Part shown: positions 15,174 through 23,389 of the stretch, in pieces
Layout: every line of letters starts with the position of its first letter
How positions within the stretch are numbered: the stretch's first letter is position 1
Origin: CAZEMR01 sp964513465
GTDB lineage: Bacteria > Bacteroidota > Ignavibacteria > Kapaibacteriales > UBA2268
Length of the DNA stretch: 28,432 bases
Assembly: GCA_964513465.1 (NCBI GenBank)
Contig: CAZEMR010000040.1
Location: forward strand, 1-28,432
Direction: 5' to 3'
Notes under the pieces: generated by a model
Seen by the model: the letters and a program-made list of their open reading frames with translations, nothing else
Database searches by the model: none
What the model was told of the DNA's origin: nothing
Translations under genes and position numbers: made by a program

Positions 15174-16142
15174 ATGGATTTTGCAACCGATTCGACTCTG
15201 ATCCCCATACTCATGCTTCTGGGCGGCAGCGCCCTTTTGTATTTCGGCGCCGAGGGCCTTGTTTCCGGCAGCGCCTCGCTGGCCGTGCGCATTGGAATCA
15301 CGCCCCTGGTAGTGGGCCTCACGGTGGTTGCTTTCGGCACCAGCAGCCCCGAGCTGGTGGTCAGTATGCTGGCCGCGCTAAAGGATAATTCCGAGATTGC
15401 GCTGGGGAACGTGATCGGATCGAACGTATGCAACATCGCGCTCATACTCGGGGTGGCGGCGCTGATTCGTCCGATAAAAGTGAGCATGAATTTCATCAAA
15501 AAGGATATGGCAATTATGATCGGCGCTTCGGTACTGCTGATCATACTTCTGATGGACGGCGAGCTGGGGCTTATCGACGGAATCGTTTTTTCCGCAGGTA
15601 TAATTATATATAATTTTATGGCGATTTATTTTTCGCGAAAAAATGACGATATCGACCCGGAGGCTATCGACAATATCGACCCTCGGCGCAAGCCCTGGAT
15701 CGACGTACTTTTCGTAATCGGCGGGCTGATAATACTCGCCGCTGGCGCGAATGCATTTCTGAAGGGCGCCGTCCGGATTGCCGAGATGCTGGGCGCGTCC
15801 AATGCGCTGATTGGCCTTACTATAGTTGCGCTGGGTACAAGTCTGCCCGAGCTGGCCACTTCGATCGTTGCATCGGTCAAAAAAGAAGCCGACATTACGC
15901 TGGGCAACGCAATCGGCTCGAATATTTATAATATACTTTGCATTCTCGGATTTACGGCGATTGTTCACCCCATCGCATCGGGCGGCATCAGCGACGTCGA
16001 TCTTGGGGTTATGCTGCTGGTGGCAGTGCTGATCTATCCGCTTTCCCGGATCGGTATGCAGATCGGGCGTATCAAAGGAGCATTTTTGCTGCTTGTTTAT
16101 GTGGGATATATGGTGTATTTATTCAATCAGATCGGCAATTAA
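15174..16142 (+). CDS. CaCA-family calcium/sodium:cation antiporter (YrbG type)
   Basis: This 322-residue inner-membrane antiporter has about ten membrane helices arranged as two inverted halves. Each half carries the ion-binding alpha repeat: GTSSPELVVS (from residue 55) with GNVIGSNVCN (78-87), and GTSLPELATS (from residue 221) with GNAIGSNIYN (244-253). The glutamates Glu60 and Glu226 are the expected cation ligands. The acidic cytoplasmic loop at about 155-172 (RKNDDIDPEAIDNIDPRRK) separates the halves. The family exports Ca2+ (or other cations) in exchange for Na+, K+ or H+; the exact ions are not predictable. The length matches E. coli YrbG. Its TAA stop shares bases with the stop of the converging kinase gene, so no terminator fits between them. 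Confidence 0.95.
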   Translation: MDFATDSTLIPILMLLGGSALLYFGAEGLVSGSASLAVRIGITPLVVGLTVVAFGTSSPELVVSMLAALKDNSEIALGNVIGSNVCNIALILGVAALIRPIKVSMNFIKKDMAIMIGASVLLIILLMDGELGLIDGIVFSAGIIIYNFMAIYFSRKNDDIDPEAIDNIDPRRKPWIDVLFVIGGLIILAAGANAFLKGAVRIAEMLGASNALIGLTIVALGTSLPELATSIVASVKKEADITLGNAIGSNIYNILCILGFTAIVHPIASGGISDVDLGVMLLVAVLIYPLSRIGMQIGRIKGAFLLLVYVGYMVYLFNQIGN

Positions 16143-19100
16143 TCGCCAGCGGATTTTCTTTTCATTTCTTCGAGAATTTCGGGGAAAAGCGGCAGAACGT
16201 GGATTATTTTCTCGATGTCGAACATATCGGTCAGCCGTGTGAGTGCGCGTCCGTAATCGGTGAGCACGCCGGCATTGTATTTACCGCCAACATTTTTCAG
16301 GTCGAATGCAAATGTTCGGATTTTGTCGATAATCATAGTTTTCTGAATATCCTGCCATTTAATCAAAAAAACTTTTTCGAGTAATTCGAGCAGATCTGTG
16401 TCGTAAATCTTATTCTCGACCTCGAATTTCAGCGAATCTTCGGGCTTTTCGGCTTTTGTGAGTTCAATCTTATCATGATCGAGAAACTGGCTGATAAGAT
16501 GTATCAGTCTTCCCTTGCTGACGGGCTTGGGCAGATATTCGTCGCATATTCTTTTAATTTTGTCCACATCCTCTTTCATCGCATATGCAGTGATCGCTAC
16601 AATCGGAATGCGAGATGTGGCAGGATCGGATTTGAGAATTTCGGAAGCTTCGATGCCGTCCATACCGGGCATCTGAATATCCATAAGTATTATATCCGGT
16701 CGATATTTAATCGCAGCAGCTATCCCCTCCCGGCCGTCCAGGGCTTCGATTATATTCAGATTGTGGGGTTCGAGAAATTCCCTTAGCAAACGCCGGTTGC
16801 GTTGCAGATCCTCGACTACCAGCGCGGACTGATTGCGAAAAATGAATCCTGTAGCCGAATCGGGAATTCGTTTGCGATCCGCGCCATAAATCGAGGAAAT
16901 CTTTACGCCCTTGAAGTATATCATAAACCGGCTACCTTTGCCTTCGGCGCTTTCGAGTCTGATTTCGCCGTCCATCATTTCTACAAGGCGGCGTGTGATG
17001 GTCAGCCCCAGGCCGGTGCCGCCATATTTGCGGGTGCTCTGGTGTTCGCGCTGGCGGAAAGCTTCGAATATTAGCTGCTGCTGGTCTTCGGGTATACCGA
17101 TGCCGGTGTCGCTGACTGTAAATTTCAGGTCGATCTCGCTGGTATCGTCGCGTCGGCCAATGCTTTCAACTGATACGCTTACCTGACCGTTTTCGGTAAA
17201 TTTTACGGCATTACCGATCAGATTGATTAAAATCTGGCGAAGTCGGGTTTCGTCGAGATAAATTCCCATGGGCATATCGTCCGATACTTCGAGCACAAAA
17301 CTGAGTTCTTTTTCGCGGGTTTTAAGCAGAAACACCTGCCTCAGCTCGCTAAAAAGAGTGTATGGATTGAGCGGCTCGTAATTGATCTGCATTTTGCCGG
17401 ATTCGATCTTCGAAAGGTCGAGAATATCGTTGATTATCATCAGCAGGTTATTTCCGCTGGAAGAAATTCCGCGCAGGTAATCCAGATATTTTTCGTCTGT
17501 AATCTCTTCGATCAAAAGTTCGCTGAAACCGATTATAGCATTCATCGGGGTTCGGATTTCGTGACTCATATTCGCAAGGAATTCGCTTTTGGCGCGGTTG
17601 GCCTCCTCGGCGCGATTTTTGGACTCGCCGAGCTCGAGTTCGATATTTTTCAGTTCGGTGATGTCTGTAATTCCAATAATTATAACGCTTTCGTCGTTGT
17701 AATCCATCGGATATGCCGATACGAGCGCCCAAACGGTATTTCCGGCCGATGTCTCGAATTTTGTCTCGACCTGGTCTATCCCCTCGCCTTCGGGATCAAT
17801 TTCGCGCATTTTCTCGTCAAGTCCTATCCGCGCAAAAAAATCTTCTGCCATAAAGCTCTCAACCTCGGCTGAAGTGATACCGAACATATCGACTACGGCG
17901 TTGTTGGCCACCGCCACGCTACCGTCCGGAATGCGTGCGAGCACCAGCGGCACAGGCGACGCGTTGAATATCATCCTCAGATTTTTCTCGCTCTGGCTGA
18001 TGGCTTTTTCTATGCGTGCGCGATGCAGCGATATAGCAAAGAAATCCGCCATCCTCGATATCGCGTTCAGTTCGGTCGTCGAATAAGAATGCTCCGGATT
18101 GGCCAGAGCTATTTCTCCGAGCAGCTCGCCGTTCATAATTGCGGGCACCGCCAGGAAATTCCTGATTGCAACATGGCCATCCGGTAGCCCGCTCGAAGCA
18201 ATATGCGCCAATGGTTCGTTCGTATAAAAAGGCTTGCGGGAATTCAGGGCGTGGCCCCACAGGCCGTTGTAGCGGCCGTTTTCATCTACCCGGAATACAA
18301 GCAGGCCATCATCGGGAAGCCGGAATTCGCCATTGCCCTGATTGGTAATCGTATTTATTTCCAGATTTTTATCAATCGGATTGATAGAGCCAACAAAGCC
18401 GAGGCTGCTGCCGGTCAGCTTCTGTGCCTGGCGAAGTACGATTTCGGCGATTTTCTCGATAGTGGTCTGCGGCGAAATCAGCTCTGCTGAAAGCTGCGCA
18501 AGGGCTTTATTTACGCTTAGCTCCCAATGCAGCTCAATTTCCGTATTGATTCTGTCGGTGATATTCATTGCCACATGCACCACGCCGGTTACCTCGCCGG
18601 AGTCGTTCTTCAGGGGATTGCTTCGCACCATGAATATGCGGCCATCGCGTGTGGTGACTTCGCCCTCGCGGAATTCGCCGGTAGCAATAGCAGCCGGCAC
18701 TGTGCATCCGGCGCAGGGCTGGTCTATTCCGTGGATTGACTTGTGGCATTTAATTCCGCATCCGACGGTGCTTTCGGTTTCGACCGCAAAATTCTCGCGG
18801 AGAGCGTTGTTTGCCCATATTATTTCCATATCCGGATTCAGATATTCGACTATTATATCGCCCAGTCCCTCGAGTATGGCTGCCATTTCGCCTTCGGAGC
18901 GTCGCAGCGATTCGGTCGCCAGTTTTCGTTCGGTGATGTCGTATGCGGTGCCGATTATCGCTTTGCGGCGGCGGTATTCAATATGCGTAAGCGTCAGATC
19001 GATCCATCGGACTTCTCCGTCTTTGCGGCGTATCTGGGTTTCCAGAGTGCTGATTTGTGTGATTTCGGGCTGGTGATTTTCATATATTTTTTGAATTAAT

Positions 19101-22100
19101 TCAATATCGCTGTCGCGAACGAGATCGGCCAGGCTCATGGCAGCCAGCTCGTCCCGCGAAAATCCGCTTAGCTGTTCGCTGGCTGAATTCGTATATAATA
19201 TCCGATTGCCGCTGTATATAAATATGGCTGCCGAGGTGGATTCGGTCAGCTTGCGGAATCTGTTTTCGCTTTCGCGAAGCGAGTCCTCGATCTCGCGCCG
19301 GACGGTTATGTCGCGCACAAATGCAAGCATTCGGCCGTCGGGCAGCAGTTTTGAGCTGAGATCGGCAATCACCTTATCGCCTGATCTGGTTCTAAGGCTC
19401 CATTCGCCGTAAACGGTATCTCCGCGCAGGCATTTATCGAACTCTTCGCCAAATCGGGCAAAATCTTTTTCGAATAAAATGTCTTTGATATTCATTTTCC
19501 CGAATTCAGCGGGCGAATGTCCCATCAGCTCGCAGGCTGCGGGATTGACCTGGATAAAATCGCCGCTGGAATTAGTCACGAATATTCCTTCGGTGGCCTG
19601 CTCGAACAGCATCTGATATCGTTCCTCGCTTTTTCGCAGCGCCGATTCCATTTCCCTGCGTTCGGTGACGTCGCGTACAATCGAAAGCACGACCTGTTGC
19701 CCCTCGAATTCGACCATGGAAGAGTGTATCTCGATTTCCATTATCGAGCCGTCCTTGCAGATATGCGCCGATTCGAAGGTGGCTTGGCCCCGGCTCATGA
19801 GTAGTTCGAGTGCGGCCGGGATTTTCTCTGCGTATTCGGGCTGGTCTAACTGGCTCAGGTTCATCGCCATCATTTCTTCGTATGTATATCCTCGGCGACG
19901 CCATGCAGTCTCGTTTATATATATAAAATTGCCTTGCATGTCGTGTACAAATATCGAATCGTTCGCTTCGTCGAGCAATCGCGCTTTGAGCCTTAGCTCG
20001 CGTTCGGCGCGGCGGCTCTCGGTTATGTCGCGCATCATTCCCATCAGGTGTCGCCGGCCGCCGACTTCGATCAGATTTGCTTTGATCACTACGTCTTTGG
20101 TATCCCCCGAGCCGGTGGTTATCGTGGTTTCGATCGTATCCCTGGTTTGCTCGCGCGCGTGGCGGAGAAATTCCGGTGTGAATCCGTTTTTATCATTAGG
20201 GGCAATATGAAAATCGCTTTCGTGACGGCCTATTATCCGGGATTTGGGCAGATCGAGCAGCCGGCAGGCCTCCTGATTGCAATCGACCAGTACGCCTGTC
20301 TCGGAGTCGGTCACAAATATTGATTCTATTGATTCTTCGAATAATTTATAATATTTCTGTTCGCTGATGCGGATAGCCTCTTCCATTTCGATGCGGCTGC
20401 TGACGTCGCGGATCACCGATATCATGCCGGTTGTATTGCCTTCGGAATCCTTAAATGCGGATGAGTTGATTTCGGCTGTGAATATCTCTCCGCTACGGCG
20501 TATCATTTCGTAGCGATTGTCGGTCGAGGGACGCCCGGCGAATATCTGCTGTATGTTTTCGAATGCGCGCTTGCGGTCGGATTCGGTCATCAGCTCGACC
20601 AGTCTTTTGTCCAGCAATTCGTATCTGGAGCTATATCCGAATAATTCAACCGTCCGCGGGGATGCGAAGGTTATTCTTGCCGAGGCGCTGCTTACCACGA
20701 TTGCGTCGGGCGAGGTATTGATCAGGCTGCGATGCAGCTCCTCTGATTCGCGAAGGCGATTCTCGGTCTGCTTGCGGCCGGTTATGTCGGCCATTGCCAC
20801 AAAAATGCACTCTTCGGAGCCATAATCAATAATAATTGCGGATATCAGCAGCCAGCAGCCCGGATCGTTTTCAACATGAATTTCAATATCGTTGATCGCG
20901 CCGTTCATATCGATTTCTCTAAGTATTTCCTGGCGCCGGCTTTTCGAAAATCCGAGCGAATCGGCTAATAACTTCTCGTAATTGCCCGGCTTGATGTTTA
21001 GTAATTCATTGGCCTTTGTGTTGGCATAGCGAATCAGATCGGTCGATGTCGAAGCGATTGCAATCGCGGTGGGCGAAGCGCCGAGAATTTTCTTCAGTTG
21101 CTGCTCGTTTCGAAGGATTGTCTGCTCGTAAATTTTTCTGCTGGTAATGTCTTTAACGTTAACTATAAGCAAACTGGTATCGACCAGTTCGAGCATACCA
21201 ATCCCCGCTTCGGCGATAAATTCGCTGCCCGAGTGGCGGCGAAGGCCGCTGCATTCGCAGTTGATGTTTTCGCCCGATAGAGCCCTGGCCCACATTTCGG
21301 CAAACTTTTCGCGCTTAATATTTATCCCGATCAGATCATATATTTTCGAATTGATAGCTTCATCGCGGTCGATTTCGGTCATTCTGAGAAAGCTGTGGTT
21401 GACGTCGATTATATTTCCTTCGGAGTCGTGGATCACTATTCCGTCGCTTACATTATTGAATACCCCGCCAAGCGTGGTTATCATTTTCTGGAAATCGACA
21501 AATAGTCGGACTATCTCGTTGTTGGGCACGCCATCGGTCCGGACGGTTCGGATATCGCCGTAAAGCCGGGCGGATATTTCGCTTGCGCGCGCAAAGTCCA
21601 TTCGCCCGCCGGTAAGCTGACCGGCGGCGTCTGCAAGCTCTTTCAGCGGACGCTCGATATTACGCCGAAACCAGATATAAACCACTGCGCCCATCAGAAA
21701 AGTTAGCGACATTATTATCAGATATAAATACATATTCGCATATTGCTTCAGCGAAGTCATTCGGGTGTAATCGCTTACATTAACCAGCACCCCGATAGTC
21801 TCGCCGGAGTAACCCCGAATAGGTATGTATCCGACAGCTATATCGCCCTTGAATTCCACCATCAGCGAATCGGTCTCGACCGCTCGGTCGAGCATTGCGC
21901 CGTCGACAAGATCGAAATATTCGCTGCGGCCGCTGTCGATATCGGCTATGTAGAAATTGCCTATTCTGCCCTGGAAATATTTTTCGGCTTCGTCGTCGAA
22001 AAACAGCTTTTCTGCGTGGTCGGCGCGGGTAAGCAGTATCGGGAACTGGTTGCTCTCTCCGAGATCCATAATATTTATCATATCGAACATGCAGTAGAAT

Positions 22101-22660
22101 ACTTCGACCGAGCCGAGATAGTCCCCCGCATCGGAAAATATGGGGGCAATGCCGCGTATGGCGAATCCGCCCCGGCCAAGCTCTATACCGGATACGGGCC
22201 GGTGTGTGCGATTTATCTCCTGAATCGTATGCCGAAAGCTTAGAAGGGTATCGAATCGCTGCTCGGTCCATATCCGCAGAAAGCTTCTTGCCGGGGGTTT
22301 GTGGAAATGAACGCGGAAATTATCGTAAGAATTCGCGGATTTGATCCGCTCTATCATCGGGCGGATGCTTTTTTGGAGATAATCGGCTGCAGCGCGTTCA
22401 TCCGACATCAGATAAGCTTTTTTGGCTATATCCATATCGGATATGAGAATAGCCGACTGCAGGGCGCTTTGTTCGAGCTGTATGGTTATGTTTTCGATCA
22501 GTGTGGCATTTTCGTGGCTTTCCATCCTGAGATCGTCTTGCAGATGGCGCCGGGAGAAATTATTTATAATAAATAATATGGAAGCCACGAGCAGTATAAG
22601 TAGTGGCAGCAGAAAGACAACCAGCTTGCCTAATATCGATGATTTGATTTTTTCCCGCAT
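16139..22660 (-). CDS. Multi-PAS hybrid sensor histidine kinase with receiver and His-less HPt-like tail
   Basis: This 2173-residue inner-membrane signalling protein has membrane segments at about 13-33 and 309-330 bracketing a periplasmic sensor resembling double-Cache domains (FHKPPARSFLRIWTEQRFDT, SGIELGRGGFAIRGIAPIFS). A HAMP-like stretch follows (331-390). Nine PAS domains begin near 395, 521, 641, 768, 890, 1012, 1132, 1257 and 1558, with a GAF domain at about 1385-1548. PAS8 holds a Cys cluster (C1301, C1305, C1316, C1319). The kinase core has the phospho-acceptor His1700 (ANMSHEIRTPMNAIIGF), the N box LINLIGNAVKFTENG, DTGIGIP and GTGLGLTI. The receiver (1944-2060) has E1950/D1951, phospho-acceptor D1994, T2024 and K2045. 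The tail (about 2075-2173) resembles an HPt domain, but the AHxLKG motif reads AFDLKN, with Phe2119 replacing the His. No partner regulator is adjacent. Probable inputs are a periplasmic ligand plus cytoplasmic redox or small-molecule cues (inference). Confidence 0.93.
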   Translation of the reverse strand: MREKIKSSILGKLVVFLLPLLILLVASILFIINNFSRRHLQDDLRMESHENATLIENITIQLEQSALQSAILISDMDIAKKAYLMSDERAAADYLQKSIRPMIERIKSANSYDNFRVHFHKPPARSFLRIWTEQRFDTLLSFRHTIQEINRTHRPVSGIELGRGGFAIRGIAPIFSDAGDYLGSVEVFYCMFDMINIMDLGESNQFPILLTRADHAEKLFFDDEAEKYFQGRIGNFYIADIDSGRSEYFDLVDGAMLDRAVETDSLMVEFKGDIAVGYIPIRGYSGETIGVLVNVSDYTRMTSLKQYANMYLYLIIMSLTFLMGAVVYIWFRRNIERPLKELADAAGQLTGGRMDFARASEISARLYGDIRTVRTDGVPNNEIVRLFVDFQKMITTLGGVFNNVSDGIVIHDSEGNIIDVNHSFLRMTEIDRDEAINSKIYDLIGINIKREKFAEMWARALSGENINCECSGLRRHSGSEFIAEAGIGMLELVDTSLLIVNVKDITSRKIYEQTILRNEQQLKKILGASPTAIAIASTSTDLIRYANTKANELLNIKPGNYEKLLADSLGFSKSRRQEILREIDMNGAINDIEIHVENDPGCWLLISAIIIDYGSEECIFVAMADITGRKQTENRLRESEELHRSLINTSPDAIVVSSASARITFASPRTVELFGYSSRYELLDKRLVELMTESDRKRAFENIQQIFAGRPSTDNRYEMIRRSGEIFTAEINSSAFKDSEGNTTGMISVIRDVSSRIEMEEAIRISEQKYYKLFEESIESIFVTDSETGVLVDCNQEACRLLDLPKSRIIGRHESDFHIAPNDKNGFTPEFLRHAREQTRDTIETTITTGSGDTKDVVIKANLIEVGGRRHLMGMMRDITESRRAERELRLKARLLDEANDSIFVHDMQGNFIYINETAWRRRGYTYEEMMAMNLSQLDQPEYAEKIPAALELLMSRGQATFESAHICKDGSIMEIEIHSSMVEFEGQQVVLSIVRDVTERREMESALRKSEERYQMLFEQATEGIFVTNSSGDFIQVNPAACELMGHSPAEFGKMNIKDILFEKDFARFGEEFDKCLRGDTVYGEWSLRTRSGDKVIADLSSKLLPDGRMLAFVRDITVRREIEDSLRESENRFRKLTESTSAAIFIYSGNRILYTNSASEQLSGFSRDELAAMSLADLVRDSDIELIQKIYENHQPEITQISTLETQIRRKDGEVRWIDLTLTHIEYRRRKAIIGTAYDITERKLATESLRRSEGEMAAILEGLGDIIVEYLNPDMEIIWANNALRENFAVETESTVGCGIKCHKSIHGIDQPCAGCTVPAAIATGEFREGEVTTRDGRIFMVRSNPLKNDSGEVTGVVHVAMNITDRINTEIELHWELSVNKALAQLSAELISPQTTIEKIAEIVLRQAQKLTGSSLGFVGSINPIDKNLEINTITNQGNGEFRLPDDGLLVFRVDENGRYNGLWGHALNSRKPFYTNEPLAHIASSGLPDGHVAIRNFLAVPAIMNGELLGEIALANPEHSYSTTELNAISRMADFFAISLHRARIEKAISQSEKNLRMIFNASPVPLVLARIPDGSVAVANNAVVDMFGITSAEVESFMAEDFFARIGLDEKMREIDPEGEGIDQVETKFETSAGNTVWALVSAYPMDYNDESVIIIGITDITELKNIELELGESKNRAEEANRAKSEFLANMSHEIRTPMNAIIGFSELLIEEITDEKYLDYLRGISSSGNNLLMIINDILDLSKIESGKMQINYEPLNPYTLFSELRQVFLLKTREKELSFVLEVSDDMPMGIYLDETRLRQILINLIGNAVKFTENGQVSVSVESIGRRDDTSEIDLKFTVSDTGIGIPEDQQQLIFEAFRQREHQSTRKYGGTGLGLTITRRLVEMMDGEIRLESAEGKGSRFMIYFKGVKISSIYGADRKRIPDSATGFIFRNQSALVVEDLQRNRRLLREFLEPHNLNIIEALDGREGIAAAIKYRPDIILMDIQMPGMDGIEASEILKSDPATSRIPIVAITAYAMKEDVDKIKRICDEYLPKPVSKGRLIHLISQFLDHDKIELTKAEKPEDSLKFEVENKIYDTDLLELLEKVFLIKWQDIQKTMIIDKIRTFAFDLKNVGGKYNAGVLTDYGRALTRLTDMFDIEKIIHVLPLFPEILEEMKRKSAGD

Positions 22661-22855
22661 TATTCCCGAAAATGCATCATAAGATGTATAATAAAATGTT
22701 TAGTCTTTTCAGCGGCGTATAAATTAATATAATATTTCCTTTTTTCTAATTAATTATGATTAATGCTGATTAGCCCTGATACTATTTTTTAATTGTCTTC
22801 GTCGGACTTTGGAAATCAACTCTCTCTTTTCATTCAAAATGTATGGAAAATCTTA
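22661..22855. promoter_or_regulatory. Divergent A/T-rich intergenic region
   Basis: This 195-base gap separates the kinase gene (minus) from the peroxiredoxin gene (plus) and must carry both promoters. It is strongly A/T-rich with several TATAAT-like stretches (for example near 22685-22692 and 22718-22735), but none has a clear -35 partner. No inverted repeat of note and no RNA gene were seen. A TTG-started extension of the peroxiredoxin into this region is not supported. Confidence 0.35.
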
Positions 22856-23389
22856 ATGAAAAAAATTATTCCGGCAATTATTTTTCTGATGGCGCTTACT
22901 GTTTCTGTTATTTCCGCGGTAGAGGTCGGCGAAAAAGCCCCGAATGTAGTATTATACGACACGAATCTGCAGCGGGTAGAGCTGCGCGAGCTGTTCGCCC
23001 AGCCGACCGTGCTCGCATTCGTGCCCGGCGCTTTCACCGGGGTCTGCACAAAGGAATTCTGCACCTTCCGCGACCAGATGGCCGAATTCAACGAGCTCGA
23101 CGCCCAGGTGATCGGCATTTCGGTCGATGCGCCGTTCAGCAATGCCGCGTGGTCTAAGCAGAACAAATTCGGATTCCCCGTGATGTCCGATTTCAATCGC
23201 GAGGCGGTGAAGGCATTCGATGCGTATCATGAGAATTTCGCCGGTATGGAGGGCTATACCGCACCGAAGCGCGCAGTGTTTATCGTCGATAAGGAGGGCA
23301 TTATCCGCTACAAATGGATCAGCGACCATCCCGGCCGCGAACCGAATTACGATGAAATCAAAGCGGAACTTGAAAAGCTGGAAGATTAA
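22856..23389 (+). CDS. Exported peroxiredoxin (AhpC/TSA family)
   Basis: This 177-residue thiol peroxidase reduces hydrogen peroxide or organic peroxides. The ATG at 22856 gives a clear signal peptide (KKIIPAIIFLMALTVSVISA), so the enzyme should act in the periplasm or at the envelope; cytoplasm is the usual place for this family. The core reads VGEKAPNVVLYDTNLQRVEL and VLAFVPGAFTGVCTKEFC, with the peroxidatic Cys64 in the PxxxTxxC motif and a second Cys69 five residues later. QVIGISVDAPFSNAAWSKQN and the late RAVFIVDKEGIIRYKWISDH are also typical of the AhpE/TSA-type group. With Cys only at 64 and 69 it may work as a 1-Cys or atypical 2-Cys enzyme. It is divergent from the multi-PAS kinase, and a redox link between the two is only speculation. 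Its stop directly abuts the stop of the converging permease gene. Confidence 0.92.
   Translation: MKKIIPAIIFLMALTVSVISAVEVGEKAPNVVLYDTNLQRVELRELFAQPTVLAFVPGAFTGVCTKEFCTFRDQMAEFNELDAQVIGISVDAPFSNAAWSKQNKFGFPVMSDFNREAVKAFDAYHENFAGMEGYTAPKRAVFIVDKEGIIRYKWISDHPGREPNYDEIKAELEKLED

Noticed and set aside
22793..22855. TTG-started extension of the peroxiredoxin
   Set aside because: It would hide the signal peptide behind 21 polar residues, and there is no ribosome site.
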